DNA of 64,000 bases from NCBI GenBank assembly GCA_963838205.1, contig CAWIQF010000012.1:62001-126000 (forward strand), written 5' to 3'. This stretch comes from CAIVVT01 sp963838205. Lineage in GTDB: Bacteria; Acidobacteriota; Terriglobia; Bryobacterales; Bryobacteraceae. Under the pieces are notes generated by a model. The model saw nothing but the letters and a program-made list of their open reading frames with translations. It had not been told where the DNA came from and searched no databases. Within the stretch, counting starts at the first letter, position 1, and every line of letters begins with the position of its first letter. The position numbers and the translations under genes were made by a program. Positions 1 through 7,659 of the stretch are shown piece after piece.

Positions 1-154
1 CGCCACGCACGACCAGGTCGTAGTGTTGCTGGGCCAGAAGCGCTCCTGAAAAGCTAAGGCTCATAGCCAACAATGCGCAAGCCCGGACAGCCGCCCGGTT
101 GGTTCGCCGGCATGAGCGGGCCAGAGCAAAAATGCGTGAACGAAAAGACGGCAT
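1..154 (-). CDS. Secreted amidohydrolase-like protein, N-terminal fragment cut by window edge
   Basis: Reading leftward from the ATG at 154 gives about 51 residues before the window ends. The frame starts with a basic stretch, then a hydrophobic signal segment ending in LLAQQ, and continues HYDLVVRG. YDLVVRG followed by GxxxD is the usual first strand of amidohydrolase/dihydroorotase-type metal-dependent hydrolases, so the family is inferred from only this short start. A GAGG ribosome-binding site lies just upstream of the ATG. The gene is divergent from the SelA-like PLP enzyme to its right; these two families are often neighbours in amino-sugar or amino-acid degradation loci. The catalytic domain lies outside the window. 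Confidence 0.5.
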   Translation of the reverse strand, partial: MPSFRSRIFALARSCRRTNRAAVRACALLAMSLSFSGALLAQQHYDLVVRG

Positions 155-457
155 TGTTCCTCGCGCAATTGGCAGCCTGCGGTGCGTGGGGTTCCTGGAA
201 CTCCGCCGCGACTGAGCCTCGATTTCATCTGCGACCTCATATGCTACTCCAACCGCGTTCGCCCTGGGCGAAATTCGCTGTTACCTGATCCCTTGCGGAC
301 CCGGCACGACGAGTCGGACCGCGCGAACGAAGGCCCAGGCGATTCAATTCACGGTCAAAATAGAATATGATCCGCTTGCGGGGACACGATAAGACAACTG
401 CCCTATCGGTCCATCGAGTCCGTGCGGTACCCTCGACTTTCCGGAAGGAGCGCAACA
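155..457. other. Divergent intergenic region
   Basis: About 300 bases lie between two divergent starts. No convincing coding frame, RNA gene or palindrome was seen. It presumably holds promoters for both flanking genes, but no clear -35/-10 pair stands out. Confidence 0.5.
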
Positions 458-2033
458 ATGGCAATTCAAACGGGTCAATGGAATCGGCGGGAGTGGTTGG
501 TCAGCGGCGGAATCGCCGCCGTAGCCGACCTCGGAGGGGCGGGTCCGGCGCAGGCCGCTCCGCTGGAGATGACCTCGCGGCTGTATGAGTCATTGGGGGT
601 CCGGCCGTTTATCAACGCGCGCGGCACCTTCACGATTCTGACCGGCTCGCAATCTCTGCCTGCGGTGAAGCAGGCCATGGCCGAAGCCTCGCGCCACTTC
701 GTCAATATGGACGAACTGATGGATGCGGTCGGCGCGCGGATTGCCGAACTGACCAAGGCCGAGTGGGGCATTGTCACGGCTGGCTGTGCGGCCGCGATTT
801 CGCATGCCACGGCCGCCTGCATTGCCGGAACCGATCCGGAAAAGATGCAGCGGCTCCCGAACCTGGCCGGGCTGAAAAGCGAAGTGGTCATGCCGCGTTA
901 TGCCCGCAATGTCTATGACCACGCGGCACGCATGACTGGCGCCCGGATTGTAAACGTCGATACGGAGGAGCAGCTCACAGCGGCACTGGGGCCGCAGGCG
1001 GCGATGGTTCTCATCATGAGTTGTCCGGCTGCCGAAAAGGGGCCGCTGAGCATCGAAAACACCTGCCGCGTCGCGCGCGCCGCGAACGTGCCTGTCCTGG
1101 TGGACGCGGCGGCGGAAGAACTGAAGGTACCCAACATCCACCTTGCGCATGGAGCGCACATGGTGGCCTATAGCGGCGGCAAATGCTTGCGCGGGCCGCA
1201 GGCGGCCGGCCTTCTGCTGGGGCAAAAGGATCTGTTGCAGGCGGCCTGGCTCAACAGCGCGCCGCATCACGCCTTCGGCCGTTCGATGAAGGCGGGTAAG
1301 GAAGAAATCATCGGCATGCTGGCGGCGCTGGAAGGTTGGTTCCGCCGCGATCACGACGCCGAGTGGCGTGAGTGGAACTCCTGGCTGGCGGCCATCCGGG
1401 AACAGGTATGCCGCGTGCCGGGTGTGTCGGCGACGGTGATCCAACCTGACGATCTCTCCAATCATGCTCCCCAACTGAAGCTCACCTGGAACAGTGCAAA
1501 AGTAGGGATCACCGGGACTGAAGTGCGAGCGGCGCTCGAAAACGGTACACCACGCATTATGCTGGCCGGGGGCGCCGGCGACCGGCGCGGAAACACCGAA
1601 AGCTCGGTGCAAATCATGCCCTACATGCTCAATCCGGGCGAATACAAGATCGTGGCGCAGTCCTTGTACGCTATACTCGCGCGTCCGCCCAAGGTCGACG
1701 TGGCGGCGGTTCCGGCGGCCGAGCCGGCGCGCGTGGCGGGCTCCTGGCAGGCCCTCCTCACCTTCTCTCTCGGTCAGGCCGAGCATCGGTTGACCTTCCA
1801 GCAGAGCGGCGGCAGGTTGAGCGGGCGTCATCTCTCCGAGACTCTGGAAGGAGGAGCTGCACGGCCGGGTGGACGGCGATCGGGTCGAGTTCCAGAGCGC
1901 GCACCCGTACGAGGGGACCGTGCTGGAATACGCCTTCAGCGGAACGGTCCAGGGCGAATCGATCAGCGGAACCGTGCAACTGGGTGAATATGGCAAGGCT
2001 CGTTGGGAGGCCCGGAGGGTGGCACAGTCTTAG
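458..2033 (+). CDS. SelA-like PLP-dependent enzyme with Tat signal and small C-terminal domain (frameshifted near 1853)
   Basis: Aminotransferase class V-fold enzyme related to selenocysteine synthase SelA and D-glucosaminate-6-phosphate ammonia-lyase. The ATG at 458 is chosen because GGAAGGAG lies 10 bases upstream and RREWLVSGG, a twin-arginine signal, follows. The likely PLP lysine is residue 242 in SGGKCLRGPQ. After about residue 425 comes a short beta-rich domain that loses frame near 1853: removing one G from the AAGGAGGAG run restores a frame reading SGTVQLGEYGKARWEARR and ending at 2033, whereas the uncorrected frame ends at 1987 in low-quality sequence. The substrate is unknown; the divergent amidohydrolase suggests a degradation pathway. 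Confidence 0.75.
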
Positions 2034-2422
2034 TTCGCGTAGGCGGCGTCCGCTGCCTGGACGTTCTTCCTGCGCTCAAACTGAGACTCGGGGGCACTCC
2101 GGACTGTTTTACCATTACTGTTCAGTGAGTTGCGGGAGTTCCAGCGCAATCCCCCTATTTTGCTCTTGCGTCCTGATTTGCATCATCCTATACTAGATGG
2201 AAAATAGGCAGATGGTTATCACGAACCACACTTCGTCCTTCCTTCCGGTTCGCCGGCCCCTGGCCGTTCCGCCCGCCTGTTGTATCTAGGCGCACCAGCG
2301 CATCTTCGCTGGCCCGCGCCCATCCTCCCCTTTCATTCCATTCCAGGCTGATCCGCCAGGCTTAGCCCGGAGGGTCTGTTTTCAGCATCTTGATTTCAAT
2401 TTTGATGTACAGGAGATTTCCC
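2034..2422. other. Intergenic region upstream of outer-membrane protein/metY
   Basis: About 390 bases without a supported gene. I looked for a SAM riboswitch because of metY downstream and saw no SAM-I core. A good sigma-70-like promoter is present and listed separately, which would leave a leader of about 220 bases before the first start codon. Confidence 0.5.
2166..2194 (+). promoter_or_regulatory. Candidate sigma-70 promoter for the 2423-4666 transcription unit
   Basis: TTGCGT at 2166-2171 and TATACT at 2189-2194 are separated by exactly 17 bases, close to TTGACA-N17-TATAAT. It points towards the outer-membrane gene at 2423 and metY. Seen by eye only; no start site is known. Confidence 0.4.
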
Positions 2423-3331
2423 ATGAGACACGTATTGACTGCTATTCATACCAAGAGCGGCGTGCTGCTCGCTCTCGTTTTCACCCTGGCCGCGATCGCG
2501 CCGGCGCAGAGTCTGAACTGGGAAGGGCAGACCGGCGTCTTCGTCACGCCCCTGGCCTACACCGCCGCCTCGCCCGCGAATAACGTTGGCAAGCCGATTG
2601 TGGCCTACCACTTCCTGGACGCCGGTCCGGTGCTGGGCGATTTCCACACGGCGTCGGTCACCGAGGGCCTGTTCGGCCGGGTCGAACTGGGCTACACGCG
2701 CGTGTTCCATGGAGATGGGAGCACGCCGGCGCTCAGCCCGCTGTGGACGGGCGGGTTCAACATCGCGCATGGCAAAGTGAACGTGATCAAAGAAAACGCC
2801 GCCAAACAGAAGTGGCTGCCCGCAATATCGGCCGGCTTTGTGGAGCGGGTCGGAATCCAAAACGTCAGCGGCGTGCTGTTCGATAACAACAGCAGTGGCG
2901 CAACGAACAGCAAAAGCTACAACAGCGGCGATTACTATGTGGTCGGGACCAAGACGGTGACCCAGACCAAGAAGCTGCCGCTGGTTCTCAACCTGGGCTA
3001 CAAGGCCACCAACGCTTCGGTGTTCGGCCTGGCGGGCGTGGCGCCCAGCTACACCGGCCGGCTGTTCGGCGCGGCGGCGTTCATAGTGAAAGGGCCGGCG
3101 AAGAGCACGCTCATCTTTGGCTCGGAGTTCGCCCAGCAGCCGCACTCAATCCAGAATCTGCCGGGCGCGGATATTCCCACGACGCTGACCTACGCGGCGC
3201 GCATCGTGCCGTTCGAGAAAACGAAGTTGAACGTCGATTTTGGCATCGCGCAGGCGGCGGGCCAGATTCTGCCGGGGGTCAACGTGAAAGTGCGGCACCA
3301 GTTCGCATTCGGCATTTCGTACGGCATCTGA
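2423..3331 (+). CDS. Putative outer-membrane beta-barrel protein of unknown role
   Basis: 302 residues starting at the ATG at 2423, preceded by AGGAG; the frame stays open upstream but lacks a better start. A signal peptide (hydrophobic LLALVFTLAAIAPA, cut before QSLNWEG) is followed by alternating polar/hydrophobic strands rich in Gly, Phe and Tyr, with no cytoplasmic-type motif. This is what is seen in outer-membrane barrels; I do not recognise the family with certainty. It lies only 27 bases upstream of metY on the same strand, so the two are probably cotranscribed, but no functional link to methionine synthesis is evident. Confidence 0.6.
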   Translation: MRHVLTAIHTKSGVLLALVFTLAAIAPAQSLNWEGQTGVFVTPLAYTAASPANNVGKPIVAYHFLDAGPVLGDFHTASVTEGLFGRVELGYTRVFHGDGSTPALSPLWTGGFNIAHGKVNVIKENAAKQKWLPAISAGFVERVGIQNVSGVLFDNNSSGATNSKSYNSGDYYVVGTKTVTQTKKLPLVLNLGYKATNASVFGLAGVAPSYTGRLFGAAAFIVKGPAKSTLIFGSEFAQQPHSIQNLPGADIPTTLTYAARIVPFEKTKLNVDFGIAQAAGQILPGVNVKVRHQFAFGISYGI

Positions 3332-3358
3332 AATTGGATATAGGGAGAAACGACAGAC

Positions 3359-4666
3359 ATGGCACACCAACCACGCAAACCCGGACTGGGCACGCTGGCG
3401 CTGCACGCCGGGCAGACGCCCGACCCCACCACGACGGCGCGGGCCGTCCCGATTTACGCCACCTCGAGCTACGTGTTTCACGACGCCGAGCATGCCGCGA
3501 ATCTCTTCGCGTTGAAGGAATTCGGCAACATCTATTCGCGGCTGATGAACCCGACCACCGACGTGCTGGAAAAGCGCCTGGCGGCGCTCGATGGCGGCGT
3601 GGGCGGGTTGGCTTTCGCTTCCGGGCAGGCCGCCATCACGGCGGCCATCCTGACCATCACGCACTCGGGACAAAACTTCATCTCGGCCACCAGCCTGTAC
3701 GGCGGCACCTGGACGCTGTTCACGCAGACCCTGAAAAAGCTGGGCGTTGAAGTGCGCTTCTTCGACCCCGATCATCCCGAGCAAATCGACAAGCTGGTGG
3801 ATAAGAACACGCGGCTGGTGTATCTGGAATCGGTGGGCAACCCGAAAAACGACGTGCCTGATTTTCGGGCGATCGCCGATACCGCGCACAAGCACGGCCT
3901 GCCGGTGATCGTCAACAACACCGTGCTCACGCCGGCGCTGTTCCGCCCCTTCGAGCACGGCATCGACATCGCCGTGTACTCGACCACGAAGTTCCTGGGC
4001 GGGCACGGGGTGCACATCGGCGGGGCGATCGTGGACAGCGGCAATTTCCAGTGGGCCGACAACCCCTCCAAGTGGCCGGAGTTCACCGCGCCCAGCGAAT
4101 CCTATCACGGGGTGGTGTTCACCGAGGCGCTGAAGCCGCTGGGCAACCTGGCGTATATCATTCATATCCGCACGCACTGGCTGCGCGACACGGGCGGCTC
4201 GCTGAGCCCCTTCGCCTCGTTCCTGTTTCTGCTCGGAATCGAGACGCTGCACCTGCGGTTGGAGCGGCACACGGCCAACGCCCAGGCGCTGGCGGAGTGG
4301 CTCGAAAAGCATCCGGCGGTGACCTGGGTGAACTATCCGGGCCTGCCCAGCCACTCGCATTACAAAAACGCGCAGCGCTACCTGCCGGACGGCGCGGGCG
4401 CGATTCTGGGCTTCGGCGTGAAGGGCGGAAAGGCGGCCGGCGTGAAGTTTATCAACAACGTCAAGCTGGCGAGCCACCTGGCCAATGTAGGGGACGCCAA
4501 GACTCTGGTAATCCATCCCGCCTCGACCACGCACTCTCAGCTCACCGAGAAGGAGCAGGCGGAGACGGGCGTCACGCCCGACTATATCCGCGTCTCGGTG
4601 GGCATTGAAAACATCGAGGACATCGAGGCCGATCTCGACCAGGCGCTGCGCGCCTCGCAGGAGTAA
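3359..4666 (+). CDS. metY: O-acetylhomoserine aminocarboxypropyltransferase (sulfhydrylase)
   Basis: 435 residues, the normal length of MetY. It makes homocysteine from O-acetylhomoserine and sulfide, the direct-sulfhydrylation route to methionine, in the cytoplasm. The Cys/Met-metabolism PLP fold is clear throughout: YATSSYVF and YSRLMNPT near the start, LASGQAA-type SGQAAITAA, and the PLP lysine in YSTTKFLGGHG. The C-terminal HPASTTHSQL and VSVGIENIEDI motifs are typical. The start at 3359 has a GGGAGAAA ribosome-binding site. The gene follows the outer-membrane gene by 27 bases. Confidence 0.95.
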   Translation: MAHQPRKPGLGTLALHAGQTPDPTTTARAVPIYATSSYVFHDAEHAANLFALKEFGNIYSRLMNPTTDVLEKRLAALDGGVGGLAFASGQAAITAAILTITHSGQNFISATSLYGGTWTLFTQTLKKLGVEVRFFDPDHPEQIDKLVDKNTRLVYLESVGNPKNDVPDFRAIADTAHKHGLPVIVNNTVLTPALFRPFEHGIDIAVYSTTKFLGGHGVHIGGAIVDSGNFQWADNPSKWPEFTAPSESYHGVVFTEALKPLGNLAYIIHIRTHWLRDTGGSLSPFASFLFLLGIETLHLRLERHTANAQALAEWLEKHPAVTWVNYPGLPSHSHYKNAQRYLPDGAGAILGFGVKGGKAAGVKFINNVKLASHLANVGDAKTLVIHPASTTHSQLTEKEQAETGVTPDYIRVSVGIENIEDIEADLDQALRASQE

Positions 4667-5521
4667 CGCAAGAACAACCTGAGCGCCGGCTCGCCGGACA
4701 CTGGAAAGGCCCTACTGGTCAAGCTGAGGCGCCCGCCGCGGCGCGCCGGCCATTGGGAAAGGTGGGAACTCCACTGGGGCACATCAGGACGTCCCTTTTT
4801 ACTTTTTACAAGAGGTAAAGCGTGCTGTTTGGTATAGGCCTACTGCTACGGGTTAGTCGGTGTACGTGGCGAGCTAACGCAACGTGGGATGCCCCGGTTC
4901 ACCGGGCAGGTGCGTGACCCGGAGACCTGGGGAAGAGGACGTCCCTTTTTACTGGACTCGTCGCGCCGCGCTGCGCGCAATGCCGGTCCGCCGACCTGAA
5001 GACGTCCGTCATCCCAGCAGGCGCCGCAGGGTCGCCGCCGTGCGAAGGGGACGTCCTGATGCGTCCCTCCTGGATTTTGATGCCGTTTATACCGCCCCGG
5101 GTCCAGCGGATTGGTTCTGAAACACTGATTGCAGGACGTTTGAGGGTTCACCTGCCGGTCACGCATCCGAGGGCGCAGCGAATCGAGCGTGAACGCGCAA
5201 AACGGACTGGACGCTCCGCAACAACTCTCTCATACTGAAACAGCATGCTGGTCAATCACTTAACGGCAGGTGCGCATCGAATCAGGTTGCCGAAGACCAG
5301 ATTCAGCGGGGAGAAAACTTTAGTGGGACACATCAGGACGTCCCTTTTTCACGGACGTCCCTTTTTCAAGGACGTCCCTTTTTCAGGACGTCCCTTTTTC
5401 CTCAGGACGTCCCTTTTTCCCTCAGTAACGTCGCATTCGGAGTCGCCATCGCGAAGTTCGCCTGGGACCTCGGTACAGTCGTGTATGGGTACACCATTGT
5501 TTGCAAGTAGAAAGGCTGGAG
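4667..5521. repeat. Repeat-rich intergenic region with scattered GGACGTCCC palindromes
   Basis: About 850 bases without a credible gene. It contains single copies of the palindrome family GGGACACATCAGGACGTCCC: a forward copy at about 4777-4800, a partial one at 4936-4951, a reverse-orientation copy at 5047-5067, then a dense cluster at 5334-5423. Frames translating through these repeats only give low-complexity peptide and are rejected as genes. The same family recurs at 5995-6019 and 56384-56531. Confidence 0.8.
5334..5423. repeat. Cluster of five GGACGTCCCTTTTT units
   Basis: One full unit (GGGACACATCAGGACGTCCC plus TTTTTC) is followed by four shortened units that keep only GGACGTCCCTTTTTC, at spacings of 17 to 21 bases. 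GGACGTCC is a self-complementary 8-mer and the full unit can pair GGGAC with GTCCC. The pattern is REP-like and not CRISPR-like, because there are no unique spacers. Confidence 0.85.
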
Positions 5522-5842
5522 ATGAACTTTCTGGAGGACTTCCTGGTCGTTACCGGACTCATAGCAGTCTTCGTTTTGTTGAGTTGGGCTTATGGCCGTG
5601 TCTTGAGTGGCGGCCGTCCGCTCAATCGGTTCAAGCGCCGGTTACTGATCTACGCGACTCTATTCATCGCAGGCATGAGTTACCTGATGTTGATTGTGTC
5701 CGACCTCGATTGGTCGAAGGAACTGGTATTTCCACTGATCGGTCTCTGGGCAGTCATTGTGGGACTTGTGGCGTGGTGGCGTTACCGAAGGGGGGGGACG
5801 AATCCGGGGACGGGATACGAGCCTGTCGGAGATAGATTCTAG
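5522..5842 (+). CDS. Small membrane protein of unknown function
   Basis: 106 residues from the ATG at 5522, which has GGAG 4-7 bases upstream. Three hydrophobic segments are visible: FLVVTGLIAVFVLLSWAYG, LLIYATLFIAGMSYLMLIVS and VFPLIGLWAVIVGLVAWW, followed by a short charged tail. No family is recognised. It sits between the repeat cluster and transposase debris, so it may belong to an accessory segment. Confidence 0.5.
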   Translation: MNFLEDFLVVTGLIAVFVLLSWAYGRVLSGGRPLNRFKRRLLIYATLFIAGMSYLMLIVSDLDWSKELVFPLIGLWAVIVGLVAWWRYRRGGTNPGTGYEPVGDRF

Positions 5843-5894
5843 CGCGCATTGAAAAGCTGGTGCTGTGCGGGCGTGGATTGCATCCAATCGGAGG

Positions 5895-5996
5895 ATGAAG
5901 AGATTCCGGACCTGTTCTCTGGATCAACCGTTCTTACTCCCGCCGGCGCTTCAGGACTGGCTGCCCGAGGGGCACCTGGCGCGGTTCATCGCGGAA
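5895..5996 (+). pseudogene. N-terminal remnant of an IS1182-type transposase
   Basis: The frame from the ATG at 5895 reads SLDQPFLLPPALQDWLPEGH then LARFIAE, the characteristic start of IS1182/IS5-like DDE transposases (FLLPPSLQDWLPEDHLARF). The homology ends after about 34 residues, exactly where a reverse-orientation GGACGTCCTGATGTGTCCC repeat begins. The rest of the transposase is absent, so this is a dead fragment. Confidence 0.75.
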
Positions 5997-6019
5997 AGGG
6001 GACGTCCTGATGTGTCCCA
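5995..6019 (-). repeat. Single reverse-orientation copy of the GGGACACATCAGGACGTCCC palindrome
   Basis: A full-length copy on the minus strand that abuts the point where the transposase remnant loses homology. It is the same unit as at 5334-5360 and 56384-56531. Confidence 0.85.
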
Positions 6020-6085
6020 CACGCCGGGAGAATCGCCTCCTCCGGCAGATGGATTTGAGGGCCTGCCGCGCTGAGCTTTTTGGTG

Positions 6086-6172
6086 CAGGCCGCTACACTG
6101 TAGCGGCCTGCCTGTGTATGCTATTGATATTATTAGGCTTATTTTTTGATGGCCGCTATTTGTAGCGGCCTG
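6086..6172. repeat. BIME-like paired hairpin element, copy A
   Basis: Two GC-rich palindromes flank an AT-rich core. The first (6086-6110) has 12-bp arms around a single C and contains GGCCGCTACACTGTAGCGGC; the second is GGCCGCTATTTGTAGCGGCC (6151-6170). The core includes CTATTGATATTATT. Similar elements of 80-87 bases occur at 26619-26700 and 56659-56740, so this is a dispersed family. The architecture resembles bacterial interspersed mosaic elements built from two inverted REPs. Confidence 0.85.
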
Positions 6173-6539
6173 GTCGCTTCCGCCCCGCTTTGCGGCCTGC
6201 TCGCGCACCCGCCTTCTCGAACAGGTCCGCCCATTCCTCTGCACTGAGTTTCGCTCCGGCAAACCCGTAAAGGCTGCGTTCAACGCCCGCTGGATTCGAT
6301 GACCGCGTTCAGCGTCCACCGGACTGCTGATCCAGCACGCGCTCAATCGTCGTCACGTCCACCAGACCCGAGCAGCCGTAGAGCACGGGCAGGAACGCCT
6401 GCGCGGAAAAACGCCGCCGCAGCTCGGCCACTTTCTCCGTGCCGGCGCGGTAGGCCGGCAGGTACATGCGGCCCAGCAGCGGGTGGCGTCCCCACGCGCC
6501 GGAGAGTTTGTCGGCGCGGCGCGGGTTCATCATCGTCAT
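6156..6539 (-). pseudogene. Broken minus-strand gene remnant, unknown function
   Basis: Two minus-strand stretches have protein-like composition but lie in different frames. The first (6539 to 6309) begins MTMMNPRRADKLSGAWGRHP and ends in GLVDVTTIERVLDQQ; the second (about 6290 to 6156) reads LYGFAGAKLSAEEWADLFEK and ends at a stop inside the hairpin of repeat copy A. They may be pieces of one decayed gene. I do not recognise the family. Confidence 0.35.
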
Positions 6540-6576
6540 CCAGAAGATCCGCCAACTGAGGATGCAAAAACGGCGA

Positions 6577-7566
6577 TTAAGTTGACGATCTCCTCGGCGG
6601 CGCCATGCGCAGGGCCGCCGGAGATGGATGCCGGTTTCTGCCGATCGCACTGCTGGAAGCCGTCGCAGCAGGAACAACCTCGGAAGCAGCTACCAAAGCG
6701 GTCACCGAGGGACCATGGAATTGGAGCGCCTCAAAGGCCGTGTAAGCCGAACCCACGACTTGCAGTTTGAAGGCGCCGGACGGCAGACTCGGCATGACGT
6801 CGCGCAACAGATTCGCATAGCTGCCGTAAAGCGGGACCGGCGCGGTGGTAGCCGTCGCGCTCAGTGTGCCGGTGGCATCGTACACATTGATCGTGTAGGT
6901 CTGCGTGGCTTGACCGACGGTGTCGAGATTGTAGATCACAAGAGCCACAAGGTCGGTCGAGCCATTATCAATGCCCACCGTGGACCATCCCTGGCTGGTC
7001 TGCCAGTCCCAAACGACAGGCACACTGCACCACCACGACCAAGGCTCGGCGGCCAGCGCCGAGTAAATCAATTGCGCCTGGACCTGCGAACATGTGTTCG
7101 CGTCCGGGCACTCGGCCAGAACGACCACCGGTCCGTTGGACGGATAAAGGTAAGCCGGAGCCTGGGAATGCAACCCAAGGATATCCACCTCCATGGGCTG
7201 ATTGGCGTACAGCGAGCCGCTAGCGGCGGTTCCGCTGTAGACCGTGGAATCTCCCAGATAAAGGAAGTCTAGCGTTGCGTCGGATCCGTTGACACCGCTG
7301 AAGTCGAAGAAGTAGGCCACCGGCGCCGAAGGCGGAGCGGAGACCCGGATGGAGTTTCTTCCCCAATCCGCACCCGTGGCGTACCACGGGAATGTCCCGT
7401 ACACATAACAGACATATGTACCAGAGTCCAGTTGCAGCGGATTGCCATTCGAGTCTCCATACGCCCCGCAGTTGAGATTGGGGTCGGTTGACCAATAGGT
7501 TTGCGCATTCGCGGTAAAGGCGCTTAGGATTAGCAATCCCGTCAACCAAACGGATTTCTTAAACAT
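6577..7566 (-). CDS. Secreted protein of unknown function
   Basis: About 329 residues from the ATG at 7566, with GAGGAG about 7 bases upstream. A clear signal peptide (VWLTGLLILSAFTANA cut before QTYW) precedes a beta-rich, Tyr/Ser/Thr-rich extracellular-type sequence with several isolated cysteines (for example in PNLNCGAYGD and CPDANTC) that could form disulfides. The end, after FEALQFHGPSVTALVAASEV, becomes Arg/Pro-rich and may be out of frame or decayed. It lies downstream of the YncE/phosphoesterase gene on the same strand. No family was recognised. Confidence 0.55.
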   Translation of the reverse strand: MFKKSVWLTGLLILSAFTANAQTYWSTDPNLNCGAYGDSNGNPLQLDSGTYVCYVYGTFPWYATGADWGRNSIRVSAPPSAPVAYFFDFSGVNGSDATLDFLYLGDSTVYSGTAASGSLYANQPMEVDILGLHSQAPAYLYPSNGPVVVLAECPDANTCSQVQAQLIYSALAAEPWSWWCSVPVVWDWQTSQGWSTVGIDNGSTDLVALVIYNLDTVGQATQTYTINVYDATGTLSATATTAPVPLYGSYANLLRDVMPSLPSGAFKLQVVGSAYTAFEALQFHGPSVTALVAASEVVPAATASSSAIGRNRHPSPAALRMAPPRRSST

Positions 7567-7659
7567 AATATGACTCCTCGATTCCATTGCTTACACGTCG
7601 TTGCGGGCATCCTGTCGTGTCAGAGGAAACCCGGTCCGCGCGCAACCGCCCGGCCGCGC

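Noticed and set aside
2034..2422. SAM riboswitch controlling metY
   Set aside because: No SAM-I core or long pairing pattern was seen in the leader.
3146..4534. Large minus-strand frame opposite metY
   Set aside because: Antisense to a well-identified enzyme with no independent similarity or ribosome-binding site.
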